Of a stretch of 60,000 bases of DNA, positions 36,696 through 47,395 are shown piece by piece. The stretch lies in assembly GCA_950295325.1 (NCBI GenBank), contig OX485809.1, positions 35,781,081 to 35,841,080 of the forward strand, in the 5' to 3' direction. This DNA is from Polytrichum commune (taxonomy: Eukaryota; Streptophyta; Polytrichopsida; Polytrichales; Polytrichaceae). The notes beneath the pieces were generated by a model, which saw only the letters and a program-made list of their open reading frames with translations, made no database searches and was not told where the DNA came from. A program made the position numbers and the translations under genes. Every line of letters begins with the position of its first letter. Positions within the stretch are counted from its first letter, which is position 1.

Positions 36696-39564
36696 TGTGG
36701 TACTTTTGGGCCACCCCCTTTCGAGGGAGCCTAAAAGTATCACACAAGCCCTTCGGTGAAGGTGGCCTGCATTTGCAGGCGCCCAAGCCGAACCCGGATG
36801 ATAGGTGTATAACGTGAGTAGTTAGATTTTTAAGGGAGATTAAATATGCGTCGTAGTACCTCCGGAGGTTAGGCCTTAGTTTTTTACTAGTGTGGCTTTA
36901 AATTCCACTAACCAATTTCATATCTAGTTCTAACCTTAACCTACAACCTATTCTACGCGCAGACGCACCAGCCTTGAAACCAAGGCAATCCTAATTTGTG
37001 AATTGGGATGGTTCTGATACACCCAACCGGGTGTGACTCATACCACCCTAACTCAACGAACGGAATAACGACAATTTGATGGACCATTCAATTCTTCCTA
37101 TTTCTTTATTTAGTTCTATTTAGTTTTCTAAGCTGGGGAACTTGGCCTAAGTCCCACCCTTCACACAAATTCCTTCTTAATTACTTACTTTTGTTTGCAC
37201 GTCCTAACTTACTACATTAACATATTAGGCATCACCCCTTACCTCGGGTCTCTTGCCAACAAGGATTTACGATTTATTTTGTATGTTTTGATTGTTAAAT
37301 GTGTTTACACTGGATAGACCACGAAATGCAACTCAATGGGACCAGGGTGACGGGCGACCTGTAGGTTCAACCTGTTGCGCAATCTTCATAAATTGGGGCC
37401 ATTACTCCCAATCTATGGGGCCAACAACATAATAGTGGATTCGCGGGTCATTAACCCCACCTTTCCACCAACAACATTCAGAGTGGTCGTGTCGGTGATT
37501 AATCCGACTTACCACACACGAAACTTGCTAATAAATGAAGCTACTACCACAAAACATACCAAGGGCCCCAAAAACAATGGAATTGGGTACTCCCTTGGCG
37601 GTCAAGTGGTCAAGCCACTTGACCTTACGAGATAGGTGAGTGGGTTTAGAGATGCGTACCTTAGCCGTGCTCCCTCCAATCCTAAATGGAAGGCTTAAGG
37701 TTAGTTAATTTACCTCAATTTTCCTCGGTTGATTTGGGCTTGATGTAGGCCGAGCCGCTACCTCCTTCCTTGCTCCACTTTCCGAGCGTCGACCTTGCCT
37801 CCTTCTTTGTAACTAGTTTGGTAGTAAGCGTACCTTAGTTAACAATTAAAATATAAAGTGTTATTTTGCCCTGTAATTTAATCCTAAGCATAATATTTAT
37901 ACTTAGTGCACCAAATTATCTTTCCAATGATCTAAAAATCACTCTAATCGGATAAGAAATGCAAAAGTTATGAGGGTTGGAAGTGTGAGGTCGATTCAAC
38001 CGACCCTTCCAACCCACCTATCTATCTTCTAACTTCAAAAATTCATAGCACATTCCTTACTACTTGGATCTAGGCTTTCCTTATACCATTGGAAAGCTAT
38101 GAACAAGCTCTAACTAGAAAAATTATGACATCAGCAGGTTAAGCTAATAGAAATTCAGCGGACTCCTTGTAACACAGCAGTCAATCAAGAAGGCTTAAAC
38201 TATGTATCTCGCCTTCAACAATTCATATCTAATTCAAATCTTAGTCAAATCAAACGTTCTATATGACCCTGGAGAGATATTAAAAAGATATATTTGATAA
38301 AAATATGTGATTAGAAAGGTAAGCCGAAGTGAACCCAGCAGGTCCTCTGTAATGCAGCAGTCAACCAAAAGTTCTCAAACTATGTGTCCCATCTTGCACA
38401 ATTCATATCTAATTCAAATCATGCTCAAATCAAATGTTCTAAGCCATTTTGGAAAGCTACACAAAAGTTCTACTTGGGAAAAATATAATTTCTTGGAATT
38501 AAAATTCCTATTGGGCTCGCAGGTCTGATCCAGCAGCCGCTACCCACAAGACCACCCAGTTTTTCTACTCCATCTTTGAAAATCCATAACTAATTGTCAT
38601 CTCAACCAAATCACAAATGGGAAACGGCTATGGATAGCTATATGAAATCTCTCTAAGAGAAAAATGATAAGTATCTTGTTCTAGCTTTTGAACTAAGCCT
38701 TCAGGGCATTGGCAGATTAGGTCTATAATGCCTCTACTCAAAATTCTACCATCCAACCTACCTCTACAAAAGAAGGAATAATTTTGTTGGTGTGTTAATA
38801 AACACACAACCTAACTAGGAGAGAGAGAGTAGAGGAGGTTCTCAAGCCTTTCTTTTAGACCATTGAGAATACATGCTAAAGGATTTTTTCCTAACTACAT
38901 TGAAGCAGGGCTTCGCCCAAAAACTAGAGAAAGAGAGAGAGCTACAAGGTGGAAGGAGGGGTTTTTAAACCCTCTCACAAAAGGGTTGGACCCCTCCTCC
39001 ACCGGATCCATTTTTTCAAACCCTTTCCCGAAATTTTGGCTCGGGGGTTTTCCCGGTTGAGGTTGCCACCCTCTCGCCGAGGTGGCTCCGACAAAACACC
39101 TTTAGAAATCTTTCTAATTTTTCCGCCATCGAGTTGGCAAGGGGGCAAGTGGGCAAGTATCCCCCTTGCTCTCTTTCTTTTTTTGTCTTCAAAATTCTTC
39201 ACGCCGATTTTATCTTCTTACCTAAACCACCTCTAATAGTCTTGTGTGCCTCACACTAACTAATAAACTAACACTTGCTTAGCTAGCATCTACTAACATT
39301 TGCTTAATAACTAGCATCTACTAATATTTGCTTAATAACTAGCATCTACTAATATTTGCTTAGCTAGTTGTTTTTACTAGCTAGCACATTTTTTCTACTT
39401 TGCTATCTTCTAGCACTACTTAGTTTCATTTTGACCTTCCTTCTTCTAGGCTAAATGCTAAATGAACTAATTTTTCCTAAATTCCCTATCAATTCTAACT
39501 TTTAATGCTAACATTCTAACTAAAAGTGATCCCGCAGAGTGGTGGACCACTCAAAGGGTTCACA
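36696..39564 (-). repeat. LTR, right (5' LTR in element orientation)
   Basis: This is the same 2,869-bp repeat as the left LTR, with at least two single-base differences. Such closeness points to a recent insertion. It is directly adjacent to the primer-binding-like site. Confidence 0.95.
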
Positions 39565-40319
39565 GCCGTCGATGCCGCCTCTGCCGTGGATTACTCCAAA
39601 GACTCGGGGTTCGAAGACGGAGTTGTCGATAGCCCTCCTCCAAAGGTTGCAAAGCTCAATTACGCTCTACCCCCATCCCCATCTCCCCTCCGCAATGAGA
39701 AGCACGTTCGAAACCCACGGTCGACCAGGCGTCTTTGCATGGATGAACCCCACATTGATGTCCCGGCCTTTACGAACGTCCCGGTTGTGCTTGTGTCTAC
39801 TCCCCTCGATGTCCCTGAAGATCAAACCGCCGCCCCGAAGGCCAAGGTGCCCCACTATTGGCATTCTCAAGTTTTTCGTTCATGATGTCCGCATATTAAT
39901 TTAGTGCATTTCAAATTCTTGGGTTTTTCGGACTTACATCCGTAACTTATACTAACCCACGTCGTTATATATATTTATGGTCATTGTTTCAGACCCCAAT
40001 ATACATGGATGTGGGACGTGCATCCTCCACTCCGTCATTGGATAGGCGAACACTGAAGACTGCGACTTGCGAGTCTGATCGTTGTTTGGCCCTACGAAAG
40101 AGTGCAAGACGTTCGGTTTCCCAAACACGTTCGTATTCCACTTATTCGGTAGGGGGTCGGCCAATATGGGAAAATGGCATATATTCGAGGGCCGGGAATG
40201 GGAATAAACAAGGTTACAGTCGCGGAGCCGAGATATTTAGAGCCATGGACGCCATGAAAGCAAAAGAAAAAGAAACGGCCGCAAAGGCTAATAATAGTAT
40301 TTCAAAAACAAAAGAGTGA
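39565..40319 (+). pseudogene. 3' part of an unrecognised gene right of the LTR element, two exons
   Basis: A frame open from the LTR boundary reads AVDAASAVDYSKDSGFEDG and runs to about 39,873. A TGTTTCAG acceptor near 39,990 leads to a second exon, TPIYMDVGRASSTPSLDRRT to ..NNSISKTKE, with stop at 40,319. The protein is hydrophilic, with serine, proline and basic clusters and a K/A/E-rich C-terminal helix. It may be the downstream half of the gene interrupted at 29,250, because it begins in frame right at the LTR, but it has no clear match to the related gene at 52,969. Origin is uncertain. Confidence 0.45.
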
Positions 40320-40703
40320 CGCCTATTCATGGTCCAAATGTATAGGCTATATTAAAATACATATAGATGTGGATTTGTGTTTCTAGGGCTTTGGCCTAAT
40401 AGTGGATATTCCACTTGCATTTTGTATTTTGACCCTCTTCAATGAATATGATATCCATTTCCTATATGCAAATGTTGTAATTGTCCCATTTCCCTATTTT
40501 TATATGTGTAATTACATGCATTTGAGTTTCATATTTGTTTCCATATTGGGAACATAGCATATTTGTAGTGTATTCATTCCTATAAATGTGAAAGCCACGT
40601 CCTTAAATAGTCTCAAAATTAACAAAAAGTCTCCAAATAACGAATATAGTGTTAAATGAGAATTTGAAATCAAGGCAAACATGGCAAAATATAGAAAGCA
40701 AAC

Positions 40704-43700
40704 TTACGCACAAAGGAATCCGAATGCCCTCTTGGTCATCTTTTGAGGAGGATCAAAGATAGATGTAGACGGTGCGGTAACTGAGCGAGATATACGCGCA
40801 GGCTGGGGATCGCGCATGGGGAGTACGAGTGAATTGAAAATGACGGGGTCATTCTCAAGGGCCACAATATGCCGCTCAAGGGAGCGACATGCTGTAATCG
40901 AACCACCTAAAGCAACGAGAGGTAAAATGTTAGTATGGAAACTAGTCAAGGAAAAATAATGGAAAATTCAAAGTAAGGATGAAGTTGAAAAACAAGGCGT
41001 ACCTACACCACACTGCCAGTCCATAATAACATCATTCTTGTCGGTGAGAGTAGTGAGAAGGATGGAAAAAAAATTAGGATGCTTCTCATGGGCACCTCGC
41101 CAAGGTACCCTATTACTGCGCATCGCCTGGCTCTTCTCATCGGTGAAGGTATTCAACCATCCATCTCGTTGGAGGTTGTAACCATACTCTTGTATGGCCT
41201 CCTCCCGCACTCTAAGAACGGAGTTAACACGAACAAGAACTTTGATGCTGAACTTCCGAGTCTGCAACAATGAAAATGAAATTGAATTGAAATGAAATGG
41301 AATTGAAATTGAATTGAAATTGAAATGATAAGCAATACGGAAGGGGAAGAGAGGGATACTTGCTTACCACTCCAGAGGGAACAACGGGAGATTGGAGGTC
41401 CAAATCATTCATTCCAAACCAATCTTCCGCGACGTAGAAGTCATAAGTGTGTGCCCAATCGAAAATACTCCTAGAAACACTGGCACTCGCACAATGGGCA
41501 AGAACAAGGACACCATGATCATAGAGGTTAGATTTCGCAAATGCAAAAATACACTCATAGTATGATTCATGGAGCTTGTTCCAAGCAGAAACATCGGTGG
41601 AGATGTTCGGCACCGGCAAATTCTCGGGAATGTCGGCGAAAAGCAAATCGAGGCCCTTGTGAGTTGTAGTCGAGGTGTTCACACGGGAACGACCTGCCTC
41701 AACCTGCAATTGAAACTTCATGAGAAAACAAGAAGGAAAGAAATAAGCAAAACAAAGGAAAAAAAATTTGAGAATTGACGAAGGCAAGTATACAAACCTT
41801 GGCAATGAACTCTTGGATGCGGGTATATGCGGGGAGGGGACCTCCGGCAACCTCGGAATCCAGCATTAGTTGAACCATGTCCACATTTTCGATGAGGGAA
41901 AGCGTATTAGGGGCATCCGAAGAGGTGGCACTGGTATCCAAGAGAGCGGCCTTCCTCTTGCGAGACAAAGAGAGGAGAGAAGTGCCACTGTGAGATGGAG
42001 TGGCAAGAGATTGTGGATGAAATGCAGATGGAGTAACAGAGGGGGCAAGAGAGGGAGCAACGGAGGGAGCGATAGATGGACTGTGTGGGAGGATGGGTGG
42101 CTCAACCGGGGTCTTAGAAGCAGACCGAGTGAGAACTTGGGAAGATGCTTGAGTGGCGGTCTTCTTTGCTCTGCCTTTTCTCCTTGGTGCCTTAGGAGGA
42201 GAAGGGGGAAGCTCAACGATGTCAGACTCCTCTAAAGTAACAATGTTATCATCCGGAGCACTACCCACAAGGCTAGCAAACAAAATCTTCTCTTCCCCGG
42301 GGACAAATCCTGCAGCACAGTCCAAGGTTCATCCACCACCCTGCAAGTGCAATTCGGAGAACTTGTTTGTTTGCGCGGTCGTGTACACGCAGAGGCTAGA
42401 AAAAATATTCACCCAGTCCGAGAGGTAGTCCGGCAAGAAAGATGAGGCCAATGCATTCTTCACAACCAATTCTCTCATGATATACCTACATGACAAAACA
42501 AGAATGTAAGAAAACCAAGAAAACGAGCAAGAAATGAAATTAAGGAGAGGTGCAAAGTGGAGGATAGATGTATTACCGATAGGCCACACGCTTGATAGCG
42601 AGAGCCCCCTCCTTGAACTCCAAGAGATTATCACCTTTGGCAAACTTAAGGCGATGTCAGACTTATCGCCGAGGTAAGGCTTGAAGGCCTTGTCCCAAAG
42701 GACAATCCGCCAATGATCAACGTACTCACGAGGGCGCAAGATAGTTTATGATGCGTCCCAATCAATGTCGACGGAGAGGCTCTCCTCTAAGGTCTCAATT
42801 TCAACCGCGACTTCCTTCTCCAACTGCAGAGAGGGAGATGATTAGATATGAGATAAATGGAATAGAGGAAAATCAAAATGAAGAAGGCCGATGAATGGAT
42901 TTACCTGAGCCCAGAAGGACGCCTTGTATAGCCAGTCGTCCAAAGCCCTCTCCTTCATAGGCTTGTCGACGGGGAACTTGTTATCTAATCTTTCACGAAG
43001 GGGGGCGTTCCACCAGTGAAGCCACTTAGCTTTGAACGAAGCTTCGACCGGGCATGTGACAATTTTTTGCAATTTTTCAATTGTCATGTCCGTCGAAGAG
43101 AACTCATTAAAATGGCGGTCAATCTGTGCACAAAATAAAAATGGTTTGAGTTCAAAAGAATAATAGAATTGAAGAGGGATTTGGATGAATTGCGTTCAAG
43201 AGTGATTTGAGTTCAAAAGAGTACCTCATGAAAGAAATCCTCTCCATTGTCAGGGTGTGCAACGGATATGTACTTCTCAAAAGAACGGGCCCGAATACTT
43301 TTGATTGTCCTCTCCTGGGCCTTGGTCATAACATTCCAAATCTCAGTGGCCGACCTCTCCGCAACGGGTGTGGTCTCACGGTAATGCCTCACTGCAAGGT
43401 CTGCTTGAGCCGAAATGTCTCTCTGCAAGAAATGACCTTGTGAGTTCATATAATCGGCATGGAACTTATCTATGTTGGAAGCTCTAAATGATTGAATGCA
43501 CAAAACCATACCTTGTAAAGAAACTTAACGAACACATCCGCGGTCAAGATGTACCAAGTTGGGCGACTCTCCTTTATCTTCTCGCATGCTTTATAGTCAG
43601 ATGGCGATATGAGATCCTTGAAAGTGGACAACTCTAACCTTCCAAAAGTGAGGATTCGAAGGAGCTTGGCCGGAATGTTTGCCTTGACATAATCATGCTC

Positions 43701-44594
43701 GGTTGACCTGAGAGAAAATATGTGAGGAACGTGAGGTGAAAAGAATGGAAAAAAATTGAAACAAAAATGAAAAATAAATGAAAAAAATAAATGAGCTTAC
43801 TAATTAATGTCGCTCATGGCATTGAGGAATACACCGGTGTATCCTCTAGGGTCAACAACAATGCAATCCACCGAGATATGCCAACTCTTGTCATCGGCAT
43901 GGTGGTTATTGATGTGTCTCCACCAAGCGGTGAGACGATGATTGCCTTTCCAGACGAAGAACATCTTCCCGGCGAAATGTGCAAGATCCGGATGCTTCTT
44001 GAGCTTGGCGTCAAATTCTGCGGAGGCCTCTTGCCAGAGAGGGCTCCAAGAGGCCATAATGCCAGGGGGAATGGGGAGGTCCACGGGAACATCGTTGAAA
44101 GCAGACACGTAAAGAACCCGATCACCCTCTCGGTATCCCATTACAAATTCACATTTCAAGCGTTGCACCTCAACCTCACTGATAGGACGGACGAGAGGGA
44201 GGGCTCTCAAGCAGCACAAAGGAATGGATAAGCGGGACTTACAGGTTGGCTTAATCCGGAGGCGTTGGATAACACCAATGGAGTCCTCCTTTTGTGATTT
44301 CCGAAGCTCAAGCTCACACACCACGGGATCCGTGTCGGCAACTGCTTGAACGGCATCTTTGCTCATTGCGAGAGCCTAACAAAAACACAAATAATAAAAC
44401 CATGCTTAGAAAGCTAGAACTCAAAAAACTTGCTCAACAAATTACTCAACAACTATCCAACTCACCTCTACTTGTAATGGGCCCTGCGAATTGAGACTCT
44501 CAACCTGCACAGCTTCAACTTCAACCGCGGGGGCCGCAAGAACAACATCCTCTCCAGATTGGGGTTGCGATTGCGCAACCTGTGAAGAGTCCAT
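40704..44594 (-). pseudogene. ParB-like domain fused to class-beta DNA methyltransferase, copy C (about 10 exons, several stops)
   Basis: Exons: 44466-44594 (ATG 44,594), 43801-44375, 43512-43704, 43225-43422, 42905-43123, 42577-42823, 41798-42485, 41368-41703, 41003-41261 and 40704-40906. The ParB-like domain reads LPLVRP, GYREGDRVLYV and FVWKGNHRLTAW (K replaces D in the DGNHR box). The methyltransferase part reads LDLLFADIPENLPV, YDHGVLVLAH, VPWRGAHEKHPNFFSIL and DVIMDWQCGVGGSI..RHIVALEND. Exon phases and several lengths match copy A (for example 219 bp for the fourth/fifth exon). Damage: TAA near 42,747, a one-base loss near 42,655, TGG-to-TGA at the conserved GGW motif near 42,329, and a TAG created at the exon 2/3 junction. 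A palindrome array starts 173 bp upstream of the ATG. Confidence 0.72.
41275..41335. repeat. AATTGAA/AATGAA-type microsatellite in an intron of copy C
   Basis: Degenerate repeats of GAAATTGAATT and GAAATG fill the intron between the exons starting at 41,261 and ending at 41,368. It is low-complexity with no other signal. Confidence 0.85.
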
Positions 44595-45339
44595 ATCCTA
44601 AGAACATGGAGAAAATGAGAATTTCACAAAGAAAAGTCAATAACTTCGTAACTATAAAGAAACAAATCCTCACAAAAACAATACAAGGCCGAGAGCAAAC
44701 TACAAATGGAAATGGCCGAATGCTAAGTCAAGTGGTAAACTCTAGCACTAACCTACCTACGAATGAGAGGCCTCGGATCCGAGGCCTCTTTTCCTACCTC
44801 CTCCTTATGCACTACCCAAACGAAAAAGGCCGAGAGAAATCTTATGTGAACATAGCAGTTTGACTTTTAAAGCCCATACATTGTCTCCAAAATGAGGCCT
44901 CGGATCCGAGGCCTCTTCACAAACCTCTTACTCATGTAGTACCCAAAACAAGAAGGCCGAGAGCAATCTTACACGAACATAACATTTTGATTTTTCTAGC
45001 ATAAAATTGACACAAACATGAGGCCTCGGATCCGAGGCCTCTTCCCAAAACACATACTTATTTACTACCCAAAACAAGAAGGCCGAGAGCATTCGAAAAT
45101 GAACATAAGATTTTCATTTTTCAAGCACATACCTTGACACAAAAATGAGGCCTCGGATCCGAGGCCTCTTCCGAATGCCCCTCCTTATGAAATACATACT
45201 ACAAAAAATGGCCGAGAGAATTAAAAAATGAACATAACATTTTCATTTTTCAAGCACACAACCTAACTAAAAAATGAGGCCTCGGATCCGAGGCCTCTTC
45301 CAAATGCCCCTCCTTGATGATTTTAAAACCTAACCAATT

Positions 45340-45800
45340 TACTTGTTACATGGCTCATGGGTGTTCACCTGTGAGGTTCACATTTGATGATGTTCCAGGG
45401 GAGGTCACTCCATTGCCAAGTTGCATCACCAAAATGGGTCAACATTTTCTCAATTTTTTTTAAAAGGTAGATATACATGATATCTATTACGGAATAAAAT
45501 ATCATGACCAAATTTGATGACCATATTTTTCTAGAAAACATACCATTTCTACCTAGAATGACGCAGAATTCAACTAAAACAATTACTAGGAAAAATGAAG
45601 ATGACAAAAAATTTCAAAAAAATAACCAAAAGATATAATCAATGGTTATGAATATAGAGAAAAAAATCATAATTTTTAAAAATATTTGACATGGAGACAT
45701 CTCCCCGTGATGATGCTAAATCCTACCCAAGTTACCTGTTACATGGCCCACGGGTGTTCACCCGTGGGGCACACATTTGATCATGTTAAAACCTAACTTT
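45340..45800. repeat. Interruption of the array carrying palindrome family 4 (CCCACGGGTG arms)
   Basis: Here the family-3 array is broken by AT-rich DNA bounded by two copies of a segment of about 60 bp: CCTAACCAATTTACTTGTTA followed by an inverted repeat. The best copy, at 45,747-45,768, has 10-bp arms CCCACGGGTG and CACCCGTGGG around a 2-bp centre TT. Related copies lie at about 45,361 (degenerate), 46,030 (half only, joined to GGGTTTAGGGTTTAGG) and 48,222. Confidence 0.85.
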
Positions 45801-46656
45801 TCATGCACATACCTTGACACAAAAATGAGGCCTCGGATCCGAGGCCTCTTCCAAATGCCCCTCCTTATGAAATACATACTACAGAAAATGGCCGAGAGAA
45901 TTCAAAAATGAACATAACATTTTCATTTTTCAAGTACACAACCTAACTCAAAAATGAGGCCTCGGATCCGAGGCCTCTTCCAAATGCCCCTCCTTGATGA
46001 TTTTAAAACCTAACCAATTTACTTGTTACATGGCTCACGGGTGTTCAGGGTTTAGGGTTTAGGCCCCAAACAAGAGGCCTCGGATCCGAGGCCTCTTCAC
46101 AAACCTCTTACTCATGTAGTACCCAAAACAAGAAGGCCGAGAGCAATCTTACACGAACATAACATTTTGATTTTTCTAGCATAAAATTGACACAAACATG
46201 AGGCCTCGGATCCGAGGCCTCTTCCCAAAACACATACTTATTTACTACCCAAAACAAGAAGGCCGAGAGCATTCGAAAATGAACATAAGATTTTCATTTT
46301 TCAAGCACATACCTTGACACAAAAATGAGGCCTCGGATCCGAGGCCTCTTCACAAAGTACCTACTTATGCACTACCCAAAAAAAGAGGGCCAAGAGCATT
46401 CCAAAATGAACATAAATTTTTAATTTTTCATGCACATACCTTGATACAAAAATGAGGCCTTGGATCCGAGGCCTCTTCCGAATGCCCCTCCTTATGAAAT
46501 ACATACTACAGAAAATGGCCGAGAGAATTAAAAAATGAACCTAACATTTTGATTTTTCAAGCACAAACCTTGACACAAAAAAAAGGCCTCGGATCCGAGG
46601 CCTCTTCCCAAAGCTCCTACTTATGCACTTAACAAAATACAATCCCCCCCCCCCCG

Positions 46657-46905
46657 CAGCTTCAGACCTCCATATCTTCCACGTGTTGTCTCCGAATCTA
46701 ACAATCAACCACTCTATCGGCATCTACATTTCACGTAGATGACGTAGATCGTCATCTACATTTCACGTAGATGACGTAGATCGTCATCTACGTGAAATGT
46801 AGATGCCGATGGACACCTCACTTGCCCCATTTGGGCAAAAATCAAGGAAGTTATGCCTGTTTAAACATTCGCAGTCCCGGGAGCCACTCCCAGGGGACTG
46901 CTGAT
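46657..46905. repeat. Dispersed repeat R1, copy 2, with an internal expanded hairpin
   Basis: GCAGCTTCAGACCTCCATAT through GCAGTCCCGGGAGCCACTCC, as at 8,935 and 47,206. In the middle, GTAGATGACGTAGATCGTCA-type units are duplicated and then inverted (46,723-46,808), forming a long imperfect hairpin built on CATCTACATTTCACGTAGATG. Confidence 0.85.
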
Positions 46906-47205
46906 CGAGGGCACTAAAAGGAGGCCTCGGATCCGAGGCCTCATTTTCAAACTAGTGTACATACTCAAAAACAAGCAAAGTGCCTCATTCATACAAGCTA
47001 TACGTTGAATCAAAAAACCTCAAGTGGCCTCGGCTGAGAGGCCTCGGATCCGAGGGCTCACACACAAAGTAATTTACGTACTCCAAACCAACCATAGTGC
47101 CTCATCCGTACACTAGTTTTGGAACACATAAAAGACGCCTCGGATCCGAGGCCTCTTCTCCTAGCTCCTACATATGCACTTAACAAAACACATTTCCCCC
47201 CCCCG

Positions 47206-47395
47206 GCAGCTTCAGACCTCCATATCTTCCACGTGTTGTCTCCGAATCTAACAATCAACCACTCTATCGTCATTTACGTGAAATGTAGATGCCGATGGAC
47301 ACCTCACTTGCTCCATTTGGGCAAAATTCAAGGAAGTTATGCCTGTTTAAACATTCGCAGTCCCGGGAGCCACTCTCTGGGGACTGCTGATCGAG
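47206..47395. repeat. Dispersed repeat R1, copy 3
   Basis: Same unit as at 8,935 and 46,657, without the internal expansion. It is closest to copy 2 (shared AACATTCGCAGTCCCGGG and GGACTGCTGATCGAGGGC). It is flanked on both sides by family-3 palindromes. Confidence 0.85.

Larger units (their letters stand above)
29251..39564 (-). mobile_element. Ty3/gypsy-type LTR retrotransposon, internally deleted, 10.3 kb
   Basis: Two 2,869-bp LTRs (29,251-32,119 and 36,696-39,564) flank 4.6 kb of internal DNA. On the minus strand each LTR starts TGTGAAC and ends GTACCACA, the usual TG..CA form. The element is transcribed right to left: just inside the right-hand LTR the minus strand reads TAATTGGTGCGTCTGCCGGG, resembling the TGGCGCCGTCTGTGGG primer-binding region of many plant gypsy elements. 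The single ORF lacks reverse transcriptase, RNase H and the integrase core, so the element is non-autonomous. Flanking 5-mers (GAGGA left, GCCGT right) do not match, so no target-site duplication is seen. No clear polypurine tract abuts the left LTR. Confidence 0.93.
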
